From assembly GCA_033675265.1 (NCBI GenBank), contig JAUJYZ010000929.1:620001-684000 (forward strand): a stretch of 64,000 nt of DNA. Reading direction: 5' to 3'. The stretch's first letter is position 1, and each line of letters starts with the position of its first letter. The notes under the pieces are model-generated. The model had not been told where the DNA came from, searched no databases, and saw only the letters and a program-made list of their open reading frames with translations. Source of the stretch: Actinostola sp. cb2023 (Eukaryota > Cnidaria > Anthozoa > Actiniaria > Actinostolidae). A program made the translations under genes and the position numbers. Positions 33,048-44,945 of the stretch are shown one piece after another.

Positions 33048-33113
33048 GCAGCAGGGTGACTTGGCAGACATTACAAGTACAGTGTCGCCGGTATTTATGC
33101 GTCACCCTGCTGC
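33048..33113. repeat. Short inverted repeat
   Basis: GCGCAGCAGGGTGAC and GCGTCACCCTGCTGC enclose about 35 bp. The function is unknown. Confidence 0.5.
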
Positions 33114-34682
33114 AAAATATAATAGTCCAATTTGTCGGTCAGCGACTATGTTGAATATTTCACAGCAATAGCCCGTAAAAGACACCATAAATAACAAAAC
33201 TAACTCACTGATATCAATAATATAATAACCTAATAAATATAATTGTGGACAATCATGTCATAAAATACAATGCTGATGCATAAAATGTAGGCTTATAATA
33301 GTTATATGATTATAAAATTATCTACATGTAATACATGCAGTATTCATATAATTAGTATACAAAATGTCACAACGAAGTGACAAAGAAAATATATAACCAA
33401 TGCAAGTACAATAAATATATCAAGATAAGATAGCCTGCGTAGCGGCGCACAGGAAAAGGGAAGGAGGGAGGGGGAAGGGGGGAAGGGGAGGAGGAGGAGA
33501 GGAGGGGGGATTGGGGAGAGGGGATTGGGGAGAGAGCGGAAGGTAGCGCCTGCAATGAAACCCCCACATTCCTCGATACACCCCCTAATTAGTATTCAAG
33601 ATTGCAAAATAAATAAACCAATCAAAATCGTCTTTTTTACACTGTGAAGTGTGAAATGTACATGTAATTTGACAAACGAACGAGGTATTTGCATGGATCG
33701 CTTAAAAGTCTTTTTACGATCTATGGTATTTATAAAAGGCTACACAAACTGAATAAACATAGCACTTAAATGAAAGGAGTTTTTATTAGAGGCAGTTATC
33801 TACAGAATCATACTGTCAACTGTCAACTGTCAACATATTTATACGATTGCGGACGTTTCTGAACGAACTCCTGATCGAATCGCCGTCTTGAACCTTTTAA
33901 CACTTCGGTCCGTAGAAACCCACATTCAACTGAATCCTTCCTTTTAACCCTTAGATTCCCAGAAAGTTAAATTACCGTGGAAGTTTTTATTAGAGACTAT
34001 ATTCCAGTATATAAATCGAGAATAGAAGAGAAGGCCAGATATCTAGAGAATCAACGGTCAACATTACGAGTTAATTAAGCTTTCTACATTACGATTAGCT
34101 CGAGCTTTACCCTAACTTGTTCGACATCGTATTATAGAGCTTAACAAAGCCTCTGGAACCAGGGTACTCGAGCTTCTTGTTCAAAGCACAGTTGTGGTAT
34201 TTTAGCCTGACTTGCTGAAACTCCTTGTCTGTTACTTCTTCAGTAGACTGATTCCATAAGTCGGTCTGTTCGCTCCTTGTCGATTCTGAGCGACCTCCAG
34301 GGTAAAAGAGCGAAAACATGCAGCCGCTTATGGAATCAGTCTACTTCTTCAGCACTAGCGAAGATCAATTTTGGCGGCGACTCGTGTAGTACAAGAGATT
34401 CCCAAGAACTTGGCCTCAATCGGCTTCGTGTTGTACTAGAAAAACCGCTTCTCCTTTCACTTCAGCGAATACTCTAAAAATTAGGCTTTGCGACCTTTTC
34501 CTTATAACAAGGAGTTTATAACACTGAGTTTTGTTCTGTTTTATAACGATGATACACCATCTAATCTATCGCCCTGATCAAAATCATTATCGAACGCCAG
34601 TGTTTAGACCGTCGCTTCAAACGACGGAGATCAATTTTCATTAAAAAAAACCAATAGAGGCATTTGATTGACAGCTGATTAA

Positions 34683-37600
34683 AGGGGGACTTGAACCCAA
34701 AACGTGATTTTTTTAAAAAGCAAACGGAATAAACAGTTGAAAGTGTGCTAAATATCACTTCGTTGTTGATTTTTATCAAAACTTTCGGGAAATCATTCAA
34801 ATTTAGCGTTAAAGACAGAAAACCGAACATTCTCCGAACACATCCCGAAAGAAGGACGCCCTGTTGTGACGTCACAACAGGGAGTCATTCTTTGAACACA
34901 AAATGGCGGACAAGCAGGAGCGGATGTCAGAAGTTTTACTAGATGTTTTATTGAAGAGGAATTAGATGAAGGGAGAAAATTAGTGCAGTAAAGTGAAGAA
35001 CTATACTAATATGAGCCAAATAGACACCAAGACGACGATGGAGAGGCAGAAGAAGAGTCACAGATTGTAATGAATTTTCGAATTCGAGTGCAGTCTGCAG
35101 ATCGTCTAGGATTTTACAATACTCCATAGTAAGCTTTATATAGATATAAACGTTTTAAAATGTGTTTCACATCATTTGACATAGTTCGTTGTTTTGTACT
35201 TGTTGAAAATGTGCTTGAAATTGAAATTGAACAATAATTTATTGTAATGTGAGAGTGAGACTGAAAGTTGATTAAGCTTATTAAACTAAAGCTTATATTA
35301 AGCTTATTATCATTATTTATACTGTAGAGTCGAATCCCTAGATTTTCTAGTCTATTTCCTCCATCCACCAGCTTACTCATCCAGGTTTCTCCAGCATGCC
35401 TGTGTTGCTAAATCTAATTATTTTTCTAAGATGCTCCAGAAGTTCAATTACATATTCTGTTGTATTATTACATTTGTTTTGTAAATAGAGAGTGAAATCA
35501 CAACAACAGTCAAGACCATTATTTGGTGAGAGCATAAAATACCTGCTATTCATTATACATGTAAGCTTATGTATTTTACAAGCGTAGTACTGATTTAAAT
35601 TTGATTTTGACATACAAAATGTGGGACTGCATACATTGATATGCCCTATGATATTGTTAGATAATTTTATAGTGGTGTCAACTACTGAAAGTATAGTCTA
35701 TTATTATGTACTTTTCTAAAATCACTTACTCTTTTTATACTTTCTGGTATGAAAAAGTTGGTTGTCATGACTACATGTATGTAACAGCTTCCACTGTGTG
35801 ACTGTTTTTGGTAGACTTCAGCCAAAAGTATAGAGGATACAGTTTAGTTGTACTTTCTATGGAAACAAATACTACCCGATACTAAGATGGGAAGTAATTT
35901 TAATATATTTTTTCCTAAACGTCAACCATTATTCTGCAATGTGTAATATATGCCACATGCTATCAAAATTAATCAGCATAGTTTCAGCTGTCACGCTGGT
36001 TCAATATGATTAACATTAATGATAGGGGAGTGATTGCAACTAGTCTGACTAGTAAACTACCTTTTATACATACTCAAATTACTACAAAGCACAAAATAAT
36101 GGTCTCTTATTTATAGCTACACAAAATAAGAAAAGGCTAAGTATGTCATGCCTATGTACATTGTCGTATGGTGAATGTACAAGTCATCATACATTGTATG
36201 AACATAAATAAATATGCCTGTTGTTACCCCCGGGTACCATAAATAAGCTATTATTATGGGTTTTGCACCACACATTATTAATATTTCTCATTGGGCCATG
36301 TCGTATAATGCACCAGGGTGGTGTAAGGTTTTAGAGCCCCTGATCATCATCATAATTAATTAATTATTACAGCGTGAAGCTCTCGACTAGGACCGCCTTT
36401 AATGTATTCACATACTTTTGTCTCGCCATCCTCCAATTAGTGGTTAGATCAGAGATAAGATAAGACAATCCTGCAAAGCTGATAGGACAATGGCCGAGAC
36501 GAAAGTATGCAAATACATTTACATTAACCATTTGCGTTTCGCGCTGAAAGGGTGGGGGTCGGGTGGAGGTGTGTCACTGAGCCTGAACTCTGACAATGTT
36601 TCAATGCATCAATTTTCATACCCTGTTTACTAGCTTATCACCCTGTTTCAGTGTACATTGCCAACATTATTTGTTACCTTGTAAGTTTGATGTTTCAGCG
36701 CTTCAGCGCTGTGAGGGTGGCACACACACATGTACCAATTAAAATGGTGTACTAACCCGGGTGGGAGGGGGGGGTGTACTAACCCGGGGTGGGGGGGGGG
36801 GGGGGGGGGGGGGGGTCACTAAGGGTATTTTTGGATAAGGGTGTGCTGCGGACACCTCAAAATCCTGATCCTATCCCAGACCTAAAATTTTAAAGGCTAA
36901 AATACCCTACCCCAGACCTGGGAGCTCAAAAACCATACCCTATCCCGCGTCACATACCCGTATAGCGTATATAGGGGAATACCCCCCCCCCCCCCCCCTG
37001 GGTGTACTAAGTACCCCTGCCCCTGGGTTTTAGTTACTGACAAAAACTACTACAGATGAATAGTACAAAAAGCTGTTAATGAAACAAACCTGGAATACAG
37101 AATGTAGGTGAATGACAATTTAGGATTTAGGTGAATGTCAATTTAGCTTCGGTTTGATACTACAGTATAAATACAGCCCAAACTTGGCACTGTGACACCC
37201 AGTCTGTGGACTATACTATCAGATTATCACCATCTCTATAGGCTTACAACAACACAACAATCTCGCTCAGTAGGAAAAACTAAATTTTCTAAAGGTTCCA
37301 GCATGATGAGTCAGCTCTGGCTGGAGGACAAGGAGAAGAGAATGGTTAATGTCAGTCATATTAATGAAATAATTAGCCTCTTTATATAATCATGCAACTG
37401 AATTGCTTTCAATTTATTGTCATTTAGCACACACGTATTTACATTATGTGATAAAACCAAAGCTAGACAGAGTAGTATAAAATAAAGTCAACAACAACAG
37501 TAACAAAAGTACATTTGCTCAGGCTGGTAAGTAAATTCCAATCTTCATTGCAAAAATATAAGCTTAACACAACTAGAACTGCTAGAAGTATTAAAAAACT

Positions 37601-38152
37601 GAATCGTAGCCGTGGGCTTAGCTAAATCAGTACATGAAGATTGAAGTGCAAACATGCCCGACGTCTTTCTCTCTTTATAAACGCTGAACGATCATTAGAT
37701 AAATCTTGGAATTGCCAGTCCCTATTTGAGCGGTTTTTGTTCGTCTTAAAAATCGAACCCACACTAATCGGCCATGATCAATGTTTTCAATACAAAAATA
37801 TCAATTTTCGTCTTCAGCTTCTTTCAGAAACAAATTCAGGTCTCTTCGCTTCCAGAAACTGTGCAAAATGTTGGCATTTAGAGCAGAGAAACGAATAAAG
37901 AAGGAGATAACAACTCACAACACTGAACAAACATGGTGTCCCGCGAAAGTGACTCCCTGTTGTGACATCATTCCGACCAATTTCCGAGTGCTGAACGGAC
38001 TTTCCCGATTGCTGAACGGAAACTTTAGCCTTAAATTTTCGTACTTTAAAAACGTTTTTGAGAGAAATCAACAACGAAGTGATATTTAGCACACTTTCAA
38101 CTGTTTATTCCGTTTGCTTTCAAAATATTCGTTTTTCGGTTGAAGTCCCCCT
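34683..38152. mobile_element. Decayed Kolobok-like element (TTAA target)
   Basis: TTAA flanks both ends (34679-34682, 38153-38156). The termini AGGGGGACTTGAACCC and GGTTGAAGTCCCCCT resemble those of the Kolobok element at 53532 (AGCGGTACTTGGACC). Subterminal CTAAATATCACTTCGTTG and TGACGTCA-type motifs are shared by both ends. About 3.5 kb with no recognisable transposase. It includes a palindrome at 36403-36518 and a G-tract repeat fragment at 36760-37010. Confidence 0.65.
36403..36518. repeat. Palindromic MITE
   Basis: TGTATTCACATACTTTTGTC and GACGAAAGTATGCAAATACA are inverted around about 70 bp. Confidence 0.6.
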
Positions 38153-38303
38153 TTAACCAATGGGAATTTTACGTTCAAAATTTGAACATAAAATACGAGG
38201 AATGTGGGGGTTTCATTGCAGGCGCTACCTTCAGCTCTCTCCCCCATCCCCTCTACCCACTACCCCCTCCTCTCCTCCTCCTCCTCCTCCTCCCCTTCCC
38301 CCC

Positions 38304-39051
38304 ATTCTCGTACCCAGAGCCCACTCCTCATTTGGTTTGTCGCTGGCTCTGGGAAACCCTGTTGCTCGGTCGGCAAATTTTGACGACCAAGTCGTCAAAG
38401 CGCATGCTCATACTAAAGACCGCTGAGAGCGGGTACTGTGGAAGAGTCTACTGGCTACGTAGTGTTCACGTTGGTTTGAATATTCAAACAATGTAACAAG
38501 TACACAAGTTTGTACATTTATCTTCGTGTAGCCGTTTAAAATCCCTTCGACGTTCATCACCGGTTCTTCTCTGGCTCTGTTGCGATAAAGGCTGGACGAT
38601 AAATACATGTTCTAATATAATCTTGCATGTGAACCTTCCCCTGTCTTCCGCTTTGTTATTGTTTCTCTTGAATTATAAAAATATTCCTTTGAATACTCAA
38701 AGCGAGTACGATCGATTGTGTCTGTAGCCGTTATTTTACTTTTATAATTTATGTATTGTTAGATCTCCCTTTACGACTTATGTCTACACAGTCAATGAGT
38801 CACTCATTTCCATTGATTTATTATTCAAAAAAGGTATATAGTTTTTGAAAATAATATTGTATGAAATTACTACAACCGTCGCTGTCATTCGCTTCGTTCG
38901 CTTTGCAAGTTTGAATCTTTGTTTATCTCATGGACCAATCAAATACGATCATTCATTGTTGATTTCAACAGCCAATGAAATTCGCTAAAATTTCAGGGTT
39001 TCCCAGAGCCAGCGACGAACCAAATGAGGAGTGGGCTATGGGTACGAGAAT
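38304..39051. mobile_element. ATTCTCGTACCCAGAGCC element
   Basis: About 55-bp inverted ends begin ATTCTCGTACCCAGAGCCCA and contain TTTGGTTTGTCGCTGGCTCT. It inserted into the C/T-rich arm of the 33430-39108 repeat, splitting it. No gene is inside. Confidence 0.7.
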
Positions 39052-39106
39052 GCCCTTCCCCCCTTCCCCCTCCCTCCTTCCCTTTTCCCGTGCGCCGCTA
39101 CGCAGG

Positions 39107-39660
39107 CTAAGATAAGAGCGTGACAGCCTTCAACAGAGCACCACGATAGCTGCGGTAAAGCAAGTATTGGCTGTGCAAAGTTAAGTGAACACCGTCAGAA
39201 AGCAGAAACTCACAAGTTAATGACATCAGCTCACGATGCTCCCAAACAAAAACGAAAGGATTAGCATCTAGTACAACGGAAAGATACCGGTTCAAAATAC
39301 TGGTAGAGCGGTTAAATGACTTGTTTGGTAAATCTGTATCACGAACTCTACAAGGTGTTACAAGACACACGCAAACAACACGCACCCGTAATTTTTCCTT
39401 TAAAAAGGTCATCAATGGCGGAGCCAATAACCTTGGGACGACTAGAGTGGCCTAAGTCGTTTGTTCCCAGTTCCAAGATAACGATATCTGGTTTGAATTT
39501 CCGTACAAAATCCAGATGACTAGCTTGAATACGGTCAATCAATAATACGCTCAAGCGAAAAGCTAAACGAAGCCCAACAATCAAAACCTTTTTTAAGATC
39601 ATTATAAAGGCGTCGGACAAACGAATGGCCAAATATAAGAGCCTTAGGGCGAGAGGTAGC
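39107..39660 (-). pseudogene. SGNH/GDSL hydrolase pseudogene, retroelement type
   Basis: Three minus-strand frames in order give the SGNH blocks. Block I is ALIFGHSFVRRL with the catalytic Ser in GHS; block III is DIVILELGTNDL with GxND; block V is LLSDGVHLTLHSQYLLYRSYRG with the Asp-x-x-His pair. At least two frameshifts break the frame. Proteins of this pattern are common as accessory domains of invertebrate retroelements, but no reverse transcriptase or recombinase was found nearby, so the parent element is unknown. The reading frame runs to the edge of the inverted-repeat element at 39108. Confidence 0.65.
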
Positions 39661-41055
39661 CGTGTAAAAAATCCAATGCAGGAAATTCAAAAACAACAAC
39701 ACAAAGCCGTGCCGCGTGTCAAATGGTAAACGTCCAAAAACAAGAATGTCTCGCACAATAAAGGAAAAAGTTGAATTAAAAAGTAAAGAAAGATACTTTA
39801 AAAACTACGCTGAGAAACGATTAGACAAAATAAATTAATCTTACCCTTTTTAAAATAGTAAAAGAAAAGAAAGGTTTTGAAGGAGTACTCTTCCCTCTGC
39901 ACTCACTTCGCACAGCAAATAGCTCCTATAGGGTGATAAATTAAATGACATTGGGTACTCCCTAGGTCCCAGATCCCAGCCGGCCCTTCAACCCGCCAAA
40001 GCTTATAACAACAAACGAGGGATAGCATAAAACTTTTATTGCTAACAATAATTCCTTTGTAAACATGAAGTATCACTGCTATCACGTAATTGAAGTCGTT
40101 GTACGTACCTTTGTACAAAGTGGTCCTCTGTTAAAGTGTATACAGTACCACTCGAAACTAACCTGAAATAGGCTCGCTCGTGTGCTCACCCATTAGGCTC
40201 ACTTTGTGCTTGCCCAATTGTTTGCTTGAAGCTAGCAAAAGCTCGCCCAAAGCAAGAACTTTCAGTAATTTTATGCACAAGTGAAACCAAAGCAAACTCG
40301 ACCACGCAGTAAAACCAGCAAACATAACTAAACCCCAAGCAAACATAACTGAACCCAAAGCAAACATATTAAACTAAACCCCAAGCAATGTATAAAAAAC
40401 AGATGCAATGTTGATCAAAATTCAGTTGGAATATTATAAAGCTGCATGTACATGTAGTGTATAGTCATGCCGAAACTTCCTGGTTATGCTCGTAGACGAA
40501 TTGTGAATCTCAAAAAGAAAAATTCAGTTTGAAAAAAATTCAAGAAGTTCTAAGGAATGGAGATAATATCGTAGTTTCAATCCAGGCAATTTCGGGATGT
40601 TGCACCCGATACCGACTTTATGGATCGATAAACGATCGAAAAAGAGATGGTTGACCTATGGTCATCAGTGACTTCCAGCGGCAAATAATTTACGAAGAAC
40701 TGACTAAAAATAATGAATTGTCAGCGAAAGAACTTCTCACTATAATGGATACTCGTTGTGGTGGTACTGGTAGTGTTCCATCGATAAGTGCAATAAAAAG
40801 AGCAAGATACAAACTTGGATGGCGCTGGAGTGGGACAAAGTATTGTCAGCTGATAAGAAATGTCAACAAAGTTAAGCGTTTGGAGTTTTGCCATGAACTT
40901 ATAGCGAACAGAGAACAGTTTGAAGAAGTGATGTTTTCTGACGAGAGCTCCATCCAAGCCACTCCAACCACAAAGAAGCAATTCAGACTCATAGGACATC
41001 CCAGACAGAGAAGACCAAGACCTAAACATCCAATCAAGGTAAAGCTTAGAGTATA

Positions 41056-41246
41056 GAGTCGTTTTCGTATGAGTGGGAAGTAGTTAAGGTACGGTTGTGC
41101 CGTACCGTGACGGTATCGCGCCATCATCTTGCAGTATCCAAGTATTCTGGTTGGTTGAGCAATGATTTCGCGCGCTGGGATTGGTTGAATACAATGTGTT
41201 CGATTCCGTACCGTGACCGTAACTCCGTACCGTAGGTTTCCCACTC
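41056..41246. mobile_element. GAGTCGTTTTCG MITE, copy B (split)
   Basis: Same family as 14796-14990. It follows TA at 41054-41055 and runs to CCCACTC, where the ISL2EU element begins after its AT target. The expected ATACGAA continuation is found at 46761-46767, on the far side of ISL2EU. Confidence 0.7.
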
Positions 41247-41329
41247 ATACACCTTATCCGTGGGGTACTGGGTTCTACTTTGTTCGAAAACATGAAAGCG
41301 AGGACGGTCGGTCCACTCGTAAATTCAAA

Positions 41330-43822
41330 ATGGCGTCGACTTCACTATCCTCTCGGCCAGTTGTACACGGTCCTTGCTTTTTAAGCGAAGAAGACGTACC
41401 TGGAAGCTCACTGAATGGACGAAAGCCGGTTCAATTGAAGAACTCCGAGTTGACGTTTTGGCTAAAGTGCCGTGGAGACTCTTGCAAAGGTCTGCAGACG
41501 AAGGCTCTACTTGTGAAACGGTGTGTGGCTTTATATTCTTCACTACTTCGGCGAAATCGCTTGTCCGCTAGTGACGATTCAATTTATGAGTATCATTGTC
41601 AATACGAATTATAGTTGCTTACTTGTTTCATCAATTTGCAGGGTTGAGGAATATATAAGTCGAGGGCTGGAAGGATTTATTTTTGATCCCGATGAAAACG
41701 AAGTTTATACAAAAAGGAAGTTCCATCACCTGTCCTCGAAGCTAGTTGACTCGAGTTCAAATTCCAGTGTTCCTTTATCCAGCTGTTCACCAAACCCTCT
41801 GGGAAGTATGCCAACCTCTAGAAAAGTTGTTTTCCCGAGCACTGGTTGGAAATCATCATTAAAGAAAGCTCCATTCTTCACCCGAGCTGAAGTTGATCGC
41901 CATATTATGAAATGTGGTAAAAGTGTTGCTGCATCTAACCACTCTGTCCCCACTGGAATGCAAAGGGCAACAACATACCTCCAGGACGAATACCTGCATG
42001 ATATAGCAACAAATTATGATCAGATATATCTTTTCTTCAAGGCGAAATGCTATCATAGCTTCAAAGTAAATGAACAGCCACACGAGCTAAAATTGGCATT
42101 GTGCATTATCTCTGGCGAAGTAGAATATGCTTATTGTGGCCCATCGTGTGCTGCAGGGAAGTCTGGCTTCTGCAACCACATGCTAGCATTGATGCTTAAA
42201 GTATGCAAGTACTCACTGTATGGATGCTTAGATGTGAAATCTCTGAGTAATGAGGAAGATGAAAGACCAACACTGGTCTGCACATCCACATTACAAAAGT
42301 GGAACAAGAAAAGGGATGAGGGAGTGTGTGCCCAACCTCTCATGGAGGTCACTGTTTCAAAAACAAACTTTGATGGCAAAAAACGTCCGGGAATAACTTC
42401 TCAACTATATGAAGCAAGGAGGAATAACAGTAATTTTGATGAAAGTTTGAAATCATTTATGGCCTCCTTGAACAGAATTGACCCCAAACTTGGACTTGTG
42501 CAGGTTGGAAGTACACCAGCACCTAGTGTTGAAACCCAGTATGGAAAGTGTCCAGTGGGTTCCTATGGGTCATACCAGCTTGGATATACAGAATCCAACT
42601 TTAAAGTTTGGGAAAATCTAGAAACAGTTCAACGAAGAGACATTGATATGGCAGCAGAATTCCCTTCTTATCCTTCTTTTCCTCTGCATGACTTCAATGT
42701 GGGTTATGATCTACCAATACCATGTAATTTGAATGACACTGAAAAGACCAAATTAAACAGTCTGAAGGTAAGAACTGTACATCGTATATGATATTTTTTA
42801 TTATTATTTTACAATTACTTATGTCAAGTACCATGGAACATACATCTATATGTACCACATGTGAAAAAGTTTATTATAATAATTATTTGAATAAACAGTT
42901 GATAAATAATTGATTGATTATAATTAAGTAACTAGTTGACTACAGTAAAAATCAGTGTAGAATTAAGCTAGTTACTACATTGATAGTACAGGTGTGTGGA
43001 ATTCAATTAGTTTAGGACCTTACCCAGGGTACACCTACAGTACATATACATGTACAAACTCATGACCTGAACATCCATGCAGTGTCTTTAGTTAAAATGC
43101 ATACCAAAATAAGGTTCTTGTAATATGGGCACTAAATTTTCATGATAGGTTTGTGATGAAGAGGCCAAAAGAATCGAAGAAGAAACAAGAACACAGAGCC
43201 AATCACAAACCTGGAGAGATCAAAGAAAATTTAGGATCACCGCTTCAAATTTTCATAGAGTTAGCATAAGGAAAAAAAATCATGAAAAGCTAACACAGGA
43301 TTTGATATCTGCAAAAACATTTACCTCTGCAAGCACAGAACATGGCCTGAAATATGAGAGTGTTGCTTTAAGGGAGTACAGTAGGTACATGACCAAATCT
43401 GGCAGGCCTGTAAAAGTTTTGCAAAGTGGCTTATGCATATCACAGAAACTATTTGTGTTAGGTTGCACACCTGATGCAAGAGTAATTGACCCTGGTTCTA
43501 CACAACAGTTTGGAATAGCTGAGGTAAAGTGCCCACATTCCAAGTTTTCTGTTAACCCTCTAGAGGCTTGTTCAGATCCAAAATTCTGTTTAGAAAATGA
43601 GAATGGCACACTCAAGTTGAAGAGAAAACACATGACTATTATGACCAAGTACAGGGTCAGATGGGATTGACGGGAGCAGCCTGGTGTGACTTTATTGTTT
43701 ATGCAAGAAAAGGGTTGTCCATTGAAAGAATTGTAATTGATCAACACTATTGGAATGAATTAAGGAGAAAACTATGCCAGTATTACTTCATGTATTTTCT
43801 CCCTCTAGCTTCCAAAAGCTAG
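41330..43822 (+). pseudogene. ISL2EU accessory protein: SAP-like, SWIM zinc finger and YqaJ nuclease (2-nt frameshift)
   Basis: Exons: 41330-41520, 41642-42767 and 43149-43822, joined in phase (donors GTGTGT and GTAAGA). An N-terminal SAP-like helix pair (LKNSELTFWLKCRG...VKRVEEY) comes first. A SWIM-type finger with CGPSCAAGKSGFCNH lies at about residue 235-255. The YqaJ exonuclease region is in exon 3: ITASNFHRV, EHGLKYESVALREY, GCTPDARV with the catalytic Asp, FGIAEVKCP with the ExK pair, and YYDQVQGQM. A duplicated CA near 43628 shifts the frame just before YYDQVQ, and the following frame stays open to TAG at 43822. Known family role: a nuclease partner gene in ISL2EU elements; its exact function is uncertain. 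Confidence 0.82.
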
Positions 43823-43834
43823 GTGAAACAGATA

Positions 43835-43975
43835 GAGTACAAACACTAAAAGCGTGCAATGTTTTGCATTATTTAGTACCAAGTAGCAGTAATTAAACAA
43901 TAGAAAACAATAGAATTATCACTATTGAGTACTAAATAGTACTATTTATGTTTCATGCTTTTAGTGTTTCTACTC
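43835..43975. mobile_element. AGAGTACAAACAC MITE
   Basis: TA-flanked palindrome with ends AGAGTACAAACACTAAAAGC and TTTTAGTGTTTCTACTCT. Related in layout to 30411-30552. It begins 12 bp after the YqaJ stop codon. Confidence 0.6.
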
Positions 43976-44036
43976 TACATGTATCATGTACATGTAGCTA
44001 CATTATTAATTATTTAATATTTCCTACTGTATGTTA

Positions 44037-44170
44037 GAGTGATTCCAATAAACATCCATGGGCATTACTAACTCCAACAATACACACTATTAGACACTCA
44101 CTCTTTTGTTTTCTTTGCATCTAATAAACACTGACAGCTAATTAGTAGTGCCCAGGTTTATTGGAATCAC
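44037..44170. mobile_element. AGAGTGATTCCAATAAACC MITE, copy 3
   Basis: TA-flanked, with the same ends and the same internal GACAGCTAATTAGTA block as copies 1 and 2. It lies between the two ISL2EU genes. Confidence 0.72.
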
Positions 44171-44561
44171 TATAAGTAGTGTTCCCCACTATAAAATACA
44201 GGTATTATTTGCAGTACATGTTTATTTGAAGTAATTCAACTACCGGTACATGTATGCATAGCAGAGTACAAATATTGTGTGAGACTGGAGCGAGTAAAAA
44301 TATACAGCAATTTATTTTTAACCAATACACTGCTTGCCTCATATGCCATTATTAGTTTCAATAAATAAATTTGGATAATAAATGTTTATTGGACAGTTTT
44401 AATTAACACTGGCATGGTTATAAATTTTTATTCATCACATTTTGAATGAGTGAATGACAACTAGCTTGTTCTTTCCATGGGGAACGTCAATAAGTTAGCC
44501 TTTACATAATATTTGACTCTCCCTATGGTAGTCCCTATGGTATTATTATTATTATTATTAT

Positions 44562-44752
44562 GAAGAAATAGAAAACGAGCACGCGTGCTATGTGCAGATT
44601 TATAGCACGCCGGGACTGATCAGAACATGAGAGAAGTGTTAAGAGAAGCATGACGCATAGCGGAGTGCTTCTCAACACTTCTCGAGTGTTCTGATCAGTT
44701 CCCAAGTGCTATAAATCTGCACATAGCACAGCGGGCAAGTTTTCTATTTCTT
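44562..44752. mobile_element. Palindromic MITE
   Basis: The arms contain GTGCTATGTGCAGATTTATA and its complement, with outer AGAAATAGAAAAC/TTTTCTATTTCT. It lies about 190 bp beyond the transposase stop codon. Confidence 0.68.
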
Positions 44753-44945
44753 TTATAAAATACAATTATGATTTTAAGGCAAGTTTTCAATTTTGTTCGT
44801 TACAAAAATGTTTGAATATCTGCGTGTGTGTGCTGTGTGCTCTCATAAAGCATGCGGAATACGCATCCTTTGGCCAATCAGAGCGTGCGTTATATCATAG
44901 TTATTTTATAATTATTAATAAAGTTATATTGTTCATGTTCTGTAT

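Larger units (their letters stand above)
33430..39108. mobile_element. Large inverted-repeat element with later insertions
   Basis: The left arm (33430-33575: AGCCTGCGTAGCGGCGCA, a G/A-rich tract, then GCGCCTGCAATGAAACCC) is repeated inverted on the right, as 38195-38303 plus 39052-39108 once an inserted element is discounted. AAGATAAG occurs just outside each end and may be a target duplication. Inside lies a Kolobok-like element. A short inverted pair around GTAGACTGATTCCATAAG is at 34247-34344. No gene was recognised. Confidence 0.6.
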
